This document shows positions 28,640-37,526 of a stretch of DNA of 64,000 bases, piece after piece. The first letter of the stretch is position 1, and every line of letters starts with the position of its first letter. The DNA is taken from positions 4,464,001 through 4,528,000 of the forward strand of contig NC_016609.1 of assembly GCF_000246855.1 (NCBI RefSeq), in the 5' to 3' direction. The notes under the pieces were generated by a model. That model was not told the origin of the DNA and did no database searches. It saw only the letters and a program-made list of their open reading frames with translations. Origin of the DNA: Niastella koreensis GR20-10 (lineage in GTDB: Bacteria; Bacteroidota; Bacteroidia; Chitinophagales; Chitinophagaceae). Position numbers and translations under genes: made by a program.

Positions 28640-30979
28640 ATGAATAAAAATCACATTCTTCTAATAGGAGTTATAGTCTGTAACCTGTTGCCGCTGGTTT
28701 TACCGGCTCAGTCTGTATTACCAACTTACAATATTATCTGGAATTCTCAAAGTAGAAATGCGGGCGAATCCATGCCCTGTGGCGGCGGCGATATCGGGCT
28801 GAACGTTTGGGTTGAAAAAGGCGACCTGCTGGTATACATGGGCAAAAGCGGTTGCTTTGATGAAAACAATGCTTTATTAAAGGCAGGTCGAATACGTGTC
28901 AAATGTACACCCAACGTATTTGAAGGAGAGTCGTTTAAACAGGAATTAAAATTAGAAGAAGGGTATGTTCAGATAGATGGCCAGTACAACAAGCTTAAAA
29001 CTACATTAAAAATTTGGGTAGATGTGTTTCGCCCGGTGATCCATATAGATGTTACAGGCAATGAAGCGGTAAAAACAGAAGTAAGTTATGAAAGCTGGCG
29101 TTATGCCAACCGTACCCTCACCGGCAAAGCCAATAATGCCAACAGCTACAAATGGGCCCCTCCTACTGAAGTAATTACCAATAAAGATAATATTGATTTT
29201 AAGGACAACACAGTATTGTTCTATCACCGCAACCGGACTGATATACCAACTATTTTTGATATAACCGTTAAACAACAGGGATTGGAAGCGGTAAAGGACC
29301 AGTTATACAACCCTCTTGCCAATCTAACGTTTGGCGGTTTGCTACAAGGTAACAATATGATACCGGCAGGCACATACACCGGTACCTATATGGATACCGA
29401 TTTCAAGGGCTGGAAACTCCAAAGCAAAAAAGCCAGCCGCGATCATCACATAACCGTTTTATTACATACTGCGCAAACTCCTTCGGTTGAAACCTGGTTA
29501 ACCAGTTTGCAAACCGTTAGTACCGATGCCGCTAAAAGTTCAGCAACGGCGGGGCAGCAAACCCGCAACTGGTGGAAGCAATACTGGCAACGCAGTTTTG
29601 TTTATTTACAACCCAACCAACCCGATACCGGTGCTGTGCTCTGGCAAACCGGTCGCAATTACCAGTTGTTCCGGTATATGCTGGGTTGCAATGCCATGGG
29701 AAATTATCCTACCAAATTCAACGGAGGTTTATTTACCTACGATCCATCCGCAACAGACAGCAGCTTACACTTCACACCCGATTTTCGTAACTGGGGCGGT
29801 GGTATTCATACCGCGCAGAACCAGCGGTTGGTATACTGGCCCCTGTTAAAAAGCGGCGATTATGACCTGATGAAACCCCAGTTTGATTTTTACCTGCGCA
29901 TTCTTCCTGCGGCTGAACTACGCAGTGAAACTTACTGGCACCATGGCGGCGGCTGCTTCTCCGAACAGATCGAAAATTTTGGTTTACCCAATTGTACCGA
30001 ATATGGCTGGAAGCGTCCGGCTGATTATGATAAGGGAATGGAATACAATGCCTGGCTGGAATATGAGTGGGACACCGCGCTTGAATTCTGTTTAATGATC
30101 CTGGAAACCGAACGGTATAACGGCAACAACATAAAAGAATACATACCGCTTATAGAAAGCTGTCTGCGTTTCTTTAACGAACATTATCAATACCTGGCCG
30201 GTAAACGGGGCAGAAATAAACTTGATGGCAAAGGCCAGCTGGTGATCTTTCCCGGTTCCGCAGCAGAAACCTATAAGATGGCCTATAACGCCAGCAGCAC
30301 CATTTCCGGCTTGCGTACTGTATTGACAAGATTGCTGGAATTGCCTGCTAAATATCTTACCGACCCGGCACGCACCCAATGGCAACAAATGCTGTTGCGC
30401 ATTCCCCCTGTCAACTTCCGGCAATTCGGTACATACACGACTATTGCGCCGGCCAAACTGTGGGAACGGATCAACAATACCGAGTGTCCCCAACTCTACC
30501 CTGTTTTCCCCTGGGGCATTTATGGCATTGGCAAACCGGGTTTAGACACGGCCATCAATACCTTTAAACACGATACCGACGCCCTTACCTTCAGAAGTTA
30601 TGTGGGCTGGAAACAGGACAACATTTTTGCCGCCCGCTTAGGATTGACCAGTGAGGCCCTGCAACTCACCACCCAAAAGTTAAAGAACAGTGGCCGCCGT
30701 TTCCCGGCATTCTGGGGTCCTGGCTATGACTGGGCACCCGATCACAACTGGGGTGGCAGCGGCATGATAGGCTTGCAGGAAATGCTGTTACAAACCGATG
30801 GCAAAAAGATCTACCTCTGCCCTGCCTGGCCCAACAACCAGGATGTACATTTTAAATTACATGCGCCCTATAACACTACGGTAGAAGCTACCGTTATAAA
30901 TGGGAAAGTGCAGTCGCTCATAGTGGTGCCGGAAGAAAGAAAAAAAGATGTGATCATAGCTGAAAGCTTCAGGCTGTAA
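28640..30979 (+). CDS. Secreted DUF5703-domain protein (GH95-like glycosidase)
   Basis: A 779-residue exported protein. Signal peptide to about residue 23 (LLPLVLPAQ), then the DUF5703 beta-domain opening YNIIWNSQSRNAGESMPCGGGDIGLNVWVEKGDLLVYMGKSG, then an alpha/alpha-barrel with NGGLFTYDPS, TPDFRNWGGGIHTAQNQRLVYWPLLKSGD and the C-terminal PNNQDVHFKLHAPYNTTVEATVINGK typical of the GH95-related group. Predicted to cleave a side-chain sugar from plant polysaccharides; no activity can be assigned. Its divergent AraC regulator suggests substrate induction. A perfect palindrome follows the stop codon. Confidence 0.88.
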   Translation: MNKNHILLIGVIVCNLLPLVLPAQSVLPTYNIIWNSQSRNAGESMPCGGGDIGLNVWVEKGDLLVYMGKSGCFDENNALLKAGRIRVKCTPNVFEGESFKQELKLEEGYVQIDGQYNKLKTTLKIWVDVFRPVIHIDVTGNEAVKTEVSYESWRYANRTLTGKANNANSYKWAPPTEVITNKDNIDFKDNTVLFYHRNRTDIPTIFDITVKQQGLEAVKDQLYNPLANLTFGGLLQGNNMIPAGTYTGTYMDTDFKGWKLQSKKASRDHHITVLLHTAQTPSVETWLTSLQTVSTDAAKSSATAGQQTRNWWKQYWQRSFVYLQPNQPDTGAVLWQTGRNYQLFRYMLGCNAMGNYPTKFNGGLFTYDPSATDSSLHFTPDFRNWGGGIHTAQNQRLVYWPLLKSGDYDLMKPQFDFYLRILPAAELRSETYWHHGGGCFSEQIENFGLPNCTEYGWKRPADYDKGMEYNAWLEYEWDTALEFCLMILETERYNGNNIKEYIPLIESCLRFFNEHYQYLAGKRGRNKLDGKGQLVIFPGSAAETYKMAYNASSTISGLRTVLTRLLELPAKYLTDPARTQWQQMLLRIPPVNFRQFGTYTTIAPAKLWERINNTECPQLYPVFPWGIYGIGKPGLDTAINTFKHDTDALTFRSYVGWKQDNIFAARLGLTSEALQLTTQKLKNSGRRFPAFWGPGYDWAPDHNWGGSGMIGLQEMLLQTDGKKIYLCPAWPNNQDVHFKLHAPYNTTVEATVINGKVQSLIVVPEERKKDVIIAESFRL

Positions 30980-30995
30980 TCCGCCAGCTGGCGGA
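30980..30995. repeat. Perfect 16-bp palindrome after the DUF5703 gene
   Basis: TCCGCCAGCTGGCGGA directly follows the stop codon. A degenerate copy lies near 17652-17669. It is a likely 3'-end hairpin or dispersed palindrome. Confidence 0.7.
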
Positions 30996-31021
30996 CGTCG
31001 CGGTAAAAAAGCATTAAATAC

Positions 31022-31720
31022 ATGAAACCATTTTTAAACACATTATTATTTTGTTTATCCATTGGCTTTTCCCAGGCGCAATCACCCTGCGATAAAATAA
31101 AGTACCTCGACAAACTGGCAATGGCGCCTTCCGAATTGCCGGTACAGGATTTTAAAGTATTCGACTATAACCAGGTCCCTGATTCGGTAAAAGCCCGCCT
31201 GCAAAGCGAGATCATCAAAGAAACATCAGCCGCCTTCTTCAAAGAATTAAAAGTAAAGACAGTAAAATATCTTGATTCAGCCATCAATTCAACACTGTTC
31301 ACTCCCGTTGTTATTCTTGATAATGACAACAACCCGGTGGACTTTGTATATGCCATCTTTTACGAAATGAAATTCAAAGGCGAGATCCCTTTTGTATTTA
31401 AACTGGAAGTAAAACAAAATGGTGAGTTGTTAAAGAAGGGACAGTTTGAAGGGATCGTAAACCAGAAAAAGAAGATCATTCCCTGCGTCAAAGCATTATC
31501 CATAGCAGCTACCGACAAAGAAGCGCCCATTACCAAACCGGGCGAGATCTACATTTACTATAATCAAACCTACAAGACTATAGTCTGGCAGATCATGGAA
31601 GCAGGTAATACCACCGGCGACAGTCAGCATGTTACAGTGATCAATGTATTCGATGGAGAGATACTGGAAAGAAATGAGTTTCTGAAAGGGATGCAGGAGT
31701 TTGATAATGATCTCAGATAA
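31022..31720 (+). CDS. Secreted protein of unknown function
   Basis: A 232-residue protein with signal peptide MKPFLNTLLFCLSIGFSQAQ. The mature region alternates strands and helices (FKVFDYNQVPDSVKARLQSEI, FVYAIFYEMKFKGEIPFVFKLEV, QTYKTIVWQIMEAG) without any catalytic motif I recognise. It follows the DUF5703 gene by 42 bp, so co-transcription is likely. Converges on the GH127 gene, with a heptad-array hairpin filling the gap. Confidence 0.75.
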   Translation: MKPFLNTLLFCLSIGFSQAQSPCDKIKYLDKLAMAPSELPVQDFKVFDYNQVPDSVKARLQSEIIKETSAAFFKELKVKTVKYLDSAINSTLFTPVVILDNDNNPVDFVYAIFYEMKFKGEIPFVFKLEVKQNGELLKKGQFEGIVNQKKKIIPCVKALSIAATDKEAPITKPGEIYIYYNQTYKTIVWQIMEAGNTTGDSQHVTVINVFDGEILERNEFLKGMQEFDNDLR

Positions 31721-31743
31721 AATGAACCGCCTTTCTGTTGCTT

Positions 31744-31856
31744 GTAGTTTATGGTTTGCAGTTTATGGTTGCTTCGAGCTTCGGGGTGCCGAACTATTTA
31801 TTGTTCCTCCCCAAATTAGGCAAACCACAAACTACGAACCACAAACAATAAACTAT
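31744..31856. repeat. Heptad-array hairpin between convergent genes
   Basis: Left arm from 31744: GTAGTTT, ATGGTTT, GCAGTTT, ATGGTTG. Right arm from 31822: AAACCAC, AAACTAC, GAACCAC, AAACAAT, AAACTAT. Each arm has an exact 7-bp period and the right arm is close to the reverse complement of the left, with a 50-bp middle. The last unit contains the GH127 stop codon (TAG on the minus strand). Confidence 0.92.
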
Positions 31857-33877
31857 TTACGCACCCACACCGTCATATCCGACTTACCACGATTGCCCCA
31901 CGCATAGTATGGGATCATGGTTATTTTTATGGGAGTAGCGTTAGTGCGCACTTTTCTATATAAGGCGTTTGACCAATCTTCTTTAGGTTCTAATAAAGCT
32001 GTTCCCTGTAAGCTGGCAATCCTGCTTTTGCTGATGGTAGTAAAAACAGGTTTCAGATCGTTTGTAAGCGGAATAGCCACGTCAAATACATTGGTTCCTT
32101 TTGGCAGATCGGTTGATTCCAGGCAATATACCACAGGACCACGTTTCACCGCCAGCTGGTTACGCGTTTCTTCTACCAGGGGATTGCTTTCAATCAACGT
32201 TACCGGCATGCTCAGGTTCAGCTCCACTACATCACCTGCTTTCCAGGCACGGTTGAGCTCCACATAGGTGGCCGGTTTGTTGGGGCCGGTCACGGGTTTG
32301 CCATTTACTGTTAACGCCGCTTTATCACACCAGCCAGGTATGCGCAAGTAAAGCGAGAAAGCTTTTGCTTCCGCTTTTGTAACCGTGAATTTTATATGAC
32401 CATCCCAGGGATAATTGCTCTGCTGGGTCATTTCCAGGGCGGAGCCATCTTCCAGCTTTGTTGAGATCTTATTAGCACCATACAAATGCACCCACAATCC
32501 TTTGTTTGATGTGGTGTAGGCATAATCCCCTACTTCTGCCATGGTACGCACCGTATTGGGCGGACAGCAATTCGAGAGTTTGATATAAGGAACACGGCCA
32601 GCTTCCTGCCAACGCAACGTGTAAGGATAATCAGCGGAGTGGCTCAGCGGATTGGTATAAAAGAAATTATTTCCATCAAGGCTGATGCCTGATAAGATAC
32701 CATTGTACAATTCCAGCTCCATTACATCGGCATACTTGGCGTCACCCGACAATAACAGCATGCGCCAGTTCCACAACAGGTTACCGATGTTGGCGCAGGT
32801 TTCATTATGCGCAGTGATATTCGGTAACTGGTATGCCCGGCCATAAGCCTGATGCGTTTTCTGAATAACTGGTGGTTTATAGGATGTTCCATAAGGAGAA
32901 ACGCCATCATACAAAGCGCCACAACCACCGGTAACGTACAACTTTTTGTTCACTACATCGTTCCAGATGCTGTTCAAACAGGTCATCAGAGAATCATCAC
33001 CGGTTTCGGCATATACATCCGCTACCCCGGCATATAGATAATTGGCGCGAACCGCATGGCCCATCGCCTCCATCTGCTGACGGAAAGGAACGCGGTCCTG
33101 GTTATCATCCGTACCCTCTTCCACCAATCCACGGATGTTGATGAGATTGATAGCCAGTTGCAGGTATTTGGGATCGCGGGTGGTGCGATACAACTCCACA
33201 ACGCCCATATAATGCGAAGGACAAATAGCATTGCGTGCTAATTCAGGAGAAGCGCGTTTATAAAAATTATCCAGGTAATCTGCTGCTTTGATAGCCACAT
33301 CCAGCAGGGTTCTTTTACCCGTAACGCGGTAATGGATACAACCGGCGGTCATCAGGTGACCGAGGTTGTAAGTTTCAAAATTCAACCGGTCTGCAAATGC
33401 TTTTTCTTTATTGGTTGCTTTGCGTTCTTCGATCAATACCGGGGTATGAATATAACCATCTGCCCGCTGACAGGCTGCAATAGTTGCAATGGCAGTATCG
33501 AGCATGACCTCCAGGTTCTTGTCTTTGGTGACCGCATACAAACTGGTTACCCCTTCCAGCAGTTTGTAAAAATCGCCATCATGAAACGGCGGACCACTGT
33601 GCGAACCGGTATCCTTACCAGCTGCAATCTCAAAATTCCTGTAGGCGTGGCTCACATTGGCATCGGTATAGGTGCGCCATAAATGCGGCACCATAGAATC
33701 TTTACAAACCTGCATGCGTTCACCCCAAAAACCACCTGTCCAAACGGTGGCCGACAGGTCAACCGGTTGTAGTTTAACACGCGTGCTCTTGCTGGTATTC
33801 ACCAGGCTGTTGTTCTGACTGTACACACAATCTCCCGCAACCAACAGTACGAAAAAAAGATGAATACGTTTATACAT
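31853..33877 (-). CDS. Secreted GH127-family (DUF1680) beta-L-arabinofuranosidase-like enzyme
   Basis: A 674-residue exported alpha/alpha-barrel enzyme; signal peptide ends near CVYSQ. The zinc/nucleophile residues known from Bifidobacterium HypBA1 are present: Glu359 and Cys361 in NETCANIG, and Cys437-Cys438 in LSNCCPPN, with nearly the same spacing as in that enzyme. The position matching the HypBA1 general acid/base Glu appears to be Gln343 (KTHQAYGRAYQLP), a subgroup pattern. GH127 members act on beta-L-arabinofuranose or, in pectin rhamnogalacturonan II, on related sugars. Lies 26 bp downstream of GH106 in the same direction. Confidence 0.92.
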   Translation of the reverse strand: MYKRIHLFFVLLVAGDCVYSQNNSLVNTSKSTRVKLQPVDLSATVWTGGFWGERMQVCKDSMVPHLWRTYTDANVSHAYRNFEIAAGKDTGSHSGPPFHDGDFYKLLEGVTSLYAVTKDKNLEVMLDTAIATIAACQRADGYIHTPVLIEERKATNKEKAFADRLNFETYNLGHLMTAGCIHYRVTGKRTLLDVAIKAADYLDNFYKRASPELARNAICPSHYMGVVELYRTTRDPKYLQLAINLINIRGLVEEGTDDNQDRVPFRQQMEAMGHAVRANYLYAGVADVYAETGDDSLMTCLNSIWNDVVNKKLYVTGGCGALYDGVSPYGTSYKPPVIQKTHQAYGRAYQLPNITAHNETCANIGNLLWNWRMLLLSGDAKYADVMELELYNGILSGISLDGNNFFYTNPLSHSADYPYTLRWQEAGRVPYIKLSNCCPPNTVRTMAEVGDYAYTTSNKGLWVHLYGANKISTKLEDGSALEMTQQSNYPWDGHIKFTVTKAEAKAFSLYLRIPGWCDKAALTVNGKPVTGPNKPATYVELNRAWKAGDVVELNLSMPVTLIESNPLVEETRNQLAVKRGPVVYCLESTDLPKGTNVFDVAIPLTNDLKPVFTTISKSRIASLQGTALLEPKEDWSNALYRKVRTNATPIKITMIPYYAWGNRGKSDMTVWVRK

Positions 33878-33903
33878 AGCTTTTAGCGTTTTTTATATAT
33901 TCT

Positions 33904-36900
33904 TTAGTTGTCTCCACTTACAATTAATACCGGCCCCAGTAAACCTGCTGGTAACAGCGGTTTGTCTTTTGTCCAGAAAGGGGCATTCGTCCAGGTAATG
34001 CGTTCTTTCTCCGGCAATAACAGGTCGCCTTTTAACCGGTTGAACCAGGTATTGGTCACTTCTAACCGGAGATCATTTTTTCCGGGATGCAGTGCTTTTG
34101 AAATGTCTACGTGATATGGCGAGGTCCAGATCACTCCACAATCAATACCATTCACAAACACCCTGGCCAGGTTGCCTACTTTGCCTGTGTGCAACCTGAA
34201 CTTTATGCCGGCATCCATACTCCTGGTATTCTCAAATGTTGTTTCATATACGGCAGTTCCGGAATAGTATTTAATAGCATTATCGGCATTGGCAGACCAA
34301 TCGGACAGGGTTTCAAAAACAACAGGTTTTGCCGGACCGCCTCGTGCAGGGTCAAATGTTACCTTCCAGGGGTTATTGAGCGAATCCAATCCTATTGAGA
34401 TATCTGACAATATACTAACATCCTTTGAGGCAGGTTTCCGCAGCACTACGAATGCAGATCCGCTGGCAGCCAGCCTCAATTGAAACTGGACATAGCCATT
34501 TTTAAATGCGTATCCGCTGGGCGTGATCTGTTCCCCCGTAACCGGGTCCCAGATCTCCGGCACTTTACCGGTTACCCGTAAAGACACAGTCAATGTTCTA
34601 TAGCCTTCGAGCTGGTTGCTGATAAAATAAATATCAACCCCATCACCCGCTCTGTGTGTCCAGGCTATATCCGCGGCTCTTTTTTTCCTGGAATCCAAAA
34701 CAACCACATCTTTTTCCAGCCCAAGCGGCGAAAATGAACTATCCACATAAGGCCCCTGCACTACAGTGCCCTTGCCTACTGTCCATTGTTTCTGGCTGCC
34801 CGTTGGTGTTTTCCAGATGGTAGCGGCAATAGTTTGTACCTGTTTATCTGCAGCAGCAGCCTGTTGCAGGCTGTATGATTGTTCAGGCGCGTCATTTACA
34901 ATTATGGTTGCGCCGGCCTGTACCAGTTCTGCGATCTTTTTTATAACAGCCGGGGTCATGCGTTTGGCAACGGGCGACATTGGATGCGGTTGTGGCAATA
35001 CCAGGATTTTGTAACTGGCGCCACCGGGAAACTCTACTCTTCCATTGCGAACCGTAGCCTGCATTAACACATCCGGGTTAAAACAATCATAGGCGTATCC
35101 ATGCAAAGGATCTATCCATTTTTCGGGATCGGCCATATTAGCGGTATGCGTTACGCCTTCGGGCATGGTGCGTAATGGATTACCTTCGTTGGCTAAGCGC
35201 TTTTTTTCTGCTTCCACGGTTGATTCGCCAAAGATGCCCGGCAGGGTATTTACCAACCTGTATGGCAATATGGAACGACGGGGAATTTCTTCGCCGGTGA
35301 ACACGGCCACGTCTACCACCGGTTTTCCAAACTGCAATAACGCCTGACAGCGTTGGGCATATTCCACCCAGGCAGCGCCCGGATTCCACCAGGTTTGATC
35401 GCGCTGGAAATACAACCCGATCCCGTTCAACGTCATACCCGGTTTACGGTCCAGCCATGGGTTTTCCATAGATACGTGATACACCAGCTTGTTTATACCT
35501 AGCGCATAGTTTCTATCGCCCAGGGCTTTTAACATACCCGGATGTTCATCCCATGCCAATCGCAATTCGGTAAATGCTTCTGCCTGGATAACCGGTTTGC
35601 CATAGATATGCGCGCCTGAAATGGCATCAAACATATCGTTGGGTTTATCGTGTGTAGGGCTGCGTAACCAGAATTCGCCCATGGGCAAATCGGCTTCTTT
35701 ATAATGCAGCAACCCGTCGCTGGTCATAGTGGGTGCAATACTTTCTGCACTCATGATACAACCCTTTTGATGCGCCAGGTTTTTCAACGTTACATAAAAC
35801 ACATCTCTCACCAGTTCGATGATCGTTTGGCGAACATCGTATAAGAATCGTTCAGACACATCCGCGCTCTGCACGGGTACGCCGGCCATGGTAATGAGGT
35901 AAGGCAGGCAGTCATATCCACGGCGTTTTTTAAATTCCGCCCTAAAAACCGGAGACCAGTTCTGGCTGCCACATTCCCAGCTATCGATATGGAATAATTT
36001 CAATACTTCTTTGGCTACATCCGGTCCAGCCTGGCGAATGGCTTCTGCAAACCATTTATCGAACTGGAGTTTCACTGCTACCGGGTTGAACTTATCACAC
36101 TCCAATCCTTTACCACCGCCACCGGTTGCATTAGTTTGCCCGGTTGAGGTACTCCCCACGCGCATGATGGTCCAGTTGCCTTCAGGCACCTGCCAGTTGA
36201 GGTGGCCATCAGCCGTCATTTTACTGGTAATGTCAATGATGCGATTCAACGGTACACATAATGAATCGGGCACCTGCGCAGTAGTGGTGCGATCACTTAC
36301 GCGCCAGACAGACCCGCTTTTTCCTTCGTATTGATGGATCACCGGTTCGCCTGACAAATAAATACCTGTAACCTTTAATACCGGTTTCCATTTGGCGGGG
36401 TCCAGGTCTTCCGCCCCTGGTTCCAGTTCTTTTTTATCATATACAAATCTGAAATACCGGGCAGTGGTAGTTTTAACAGCATGGGTAATGTCTAAGTCAT
36501 AATCCTGCCAGCCGCTGCGGGGCGCCTGCAACCGTTCAACGGGCGTGAAGTTGTTGCCATCATCACTCACCATAATCTGCAGGCGGCGGGAAGGATAGTT
36601 ATTCCCTCCTGTTTTAATAACAATAGAACGGCAGGTAAATGGCTTTGCGTAAGCATACTGGATCCAGCAGGCACTGTCGCTTTTAAAGCTTTGGCGGCTG
36701 CTGCTTTTTTCAGTAAGGAACTGCGGCGAAACGCCGGTTACACTGCTGGTTACTACCGGGACCATTGCTGTATCCGCAATGCTTTTTTTGATCATCGTGG
36801 GATACGCAAACACCGCGATGTCTTTATAATAATTTTCTTTTGTTTCAGGTTGTGGCAGTACGCCTTTGAAGGTTTGATTACCGGAAACATAGGTTTTAGA

Positions 36901-37359
36901 GCTTACCACGCGTTGCATGGAGAGTTCGGGTTTTATCCAGGGGCCACCCGCCAGGGCAAATCCATCGCTCACGTGCATCCCCAATTGAAAATGCAGGCGT
37001 TTGGCTTCCTGCATGGCAAATTTCACCAGCTCCCACCAATGGGGCGATAACTGCTGAGCCGGCGGATTGAACAACGGCAAACTATCTGCCCCTTTGATGA
37101 ACATCATATAAGCGCCACCCAATCCTGCTGATTTCATCGCTTCCAGATCGGCAGTAATTCCTTCCCTGGAGGCAGCAGCCTGCATCCAGTACCAGAATAC
37201 CCAGGGCTTGGCCTGCTCAGGAGGATGCCGGAACAATTCATCTAATGAGGTATCTGTTAATGGAGCATTGTTTCCCAATGGCGCAGGGAAGTTCTTTGCC
37301 TGTGGGAAAATGAATAATACCGTAATGCAACTAACTAATATGATTATGTTTCGCTTCAT
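33904..37359 (-). CDS. Secreted GH106-type alpha-L-rhamnosidase
   Basis: A 1151-residue exported glycosidase. It opens after the signal with LFRHPPEQAKPWVFWYWMQAAASREGITADLEAMKSAGLGGAYMM, the family signature. A beta-sandwich insert (~225-340), the catalytic barrel with LFHIDSWECGSQNWSP and MSAESIAP, and a C-terminal galactose-binding-like module (AVYETTFENTRSM ... VFVNGIDCGVIWTSPYHVDI) follow in order. GH106 enzymes remove alpha-L-rhamnose from pectin, especially RG-II and arabinogalactan. First of two adjacent hydrolase genes at the end of the locus. Confidence 0.92.
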   Translation of the reverse strand: MKRNIIILVSCITVLFIFPQAKNFPAPLGNNAPLTDTSLDELFRHPPEQAKPWVFWYWMQAAASREGITADLEAMKSAGLGGAYMMFIKGADSLPLFNPPAQQLSPHWWELVKFAMQEAKRLHFQLGMHVSDGFALAGGPWIKPELSMQRVVSSKTYVSGNQTFKGVLPQPETKENYYKDIAVFAYPTMIKKSIADTAMVPVVTSSVTGVSPQFLTEKSSSRQSFKSDSACWIQYAYAKPFTCRSIVIKTGGNNYPSRRLQIMVSDDGNNFTPVERLQAPRSGWQDYDLDITHAVKTTTARYFRFVYDKKELEPGAEDLDPAKWKPVLKVTGIYLSGEPVIHQYEGKSGSVWRVSDRTTTAQVPDSLCVPLNRIIDITSKMTADGHLNWQVPEGNWTIMRVGSTSTGQTNATGGGGKGLECDKFNPVAVKLQFDKWFAEAIRQAGPDVAKEVLKLFHIDSWECGSQNWSPVFRAEFKKRRGYDCLPYLITMAGVPVQSADVSERFLYDVRQTIIELVRDVFYVTLKNLAHQKGCIMSAESIAPTMTSDGLLHYKEADLPMGEFWLRSPTHDKPNDMFDAISGAHIYGKPVIQAEAFTELRLAWDEHPGMLKALGDRNYALGINKLVYHVSMENPWLDRKPGMTLNGIGLYFQRDQTWWNPGAAWVEYAQRCQALLQFGKPVVDVAVFTGEEIPRRSILPYRLVNTLPGIFGESTVEAEKKRLANEGNPLRTMPEGVTHTANMADPEKWIDPLHGYAYDCFNPDVLMQATVRNGRVEFPGGASYKILVLPQPHPMSPVAKRMTPAVIKKIAELVQAGATIIVNDAPEQSYSLQQAAAADKQVQTIAATIWKTPTGSQKQWTVGKGTVVQGPYVDSSFSPLGLEKDVVVLDSRKKRAADIAWTHRAGDGVDIYFISNQLEGYRTLTVSLRVTGKVPEIWDPVTGEQITPSGYAFKNGYVQFQLRLAASGSAFVVLRKPASKDVSILSDISIGLDSLNNPWKVTFDPARGGPAKPVVFETLSDWSANADNAIKYYSGTAVYETTFENTRSMDAGIKFRLHTGKVGNLARVFVNGIDCGVIWTSPYHVDISKALHPGKNDLRLEVTNTWFNRLKGDLLLPEKERITWTNAPFWTKDKPLLPAGLLGPVLIVSGDN

Positions 37360-37375
37360 TCTTATTTATGATGAA

Positions 37376-37526
37376 GGCTTCCCCCCAACCCCCTCCGGTG
37401 GAGGGGGAGTTTGGCAACCTCGTAATTACACTTAACATCTTAACTTTTCAGCAGGCCCCTGTCAACCCGTTAACTTGTCAACTTATTAACTGTATCAACT
37501 CTGTCAACTATATCAACGCTATCAAC
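37376..37526. repeat. GC-rich palindrome plus octad/nonad array
   Basis: CCCCCTCC-GGT-GGAGGGGG (37389-37407) is followed by a conserved stretch TTGGCAACCTCG and TTTCAGCAGGCC, then words with AAC at 37464, 37472, 37480, 37488 (8-bp period) and 37497, 37506, 37515, 37524 (9-bp period). The 9-bp part lies inside the 3' end of the BASS transporter gene. The palindrome is identical to the one at 50288-50306. Confidence 0.92.
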
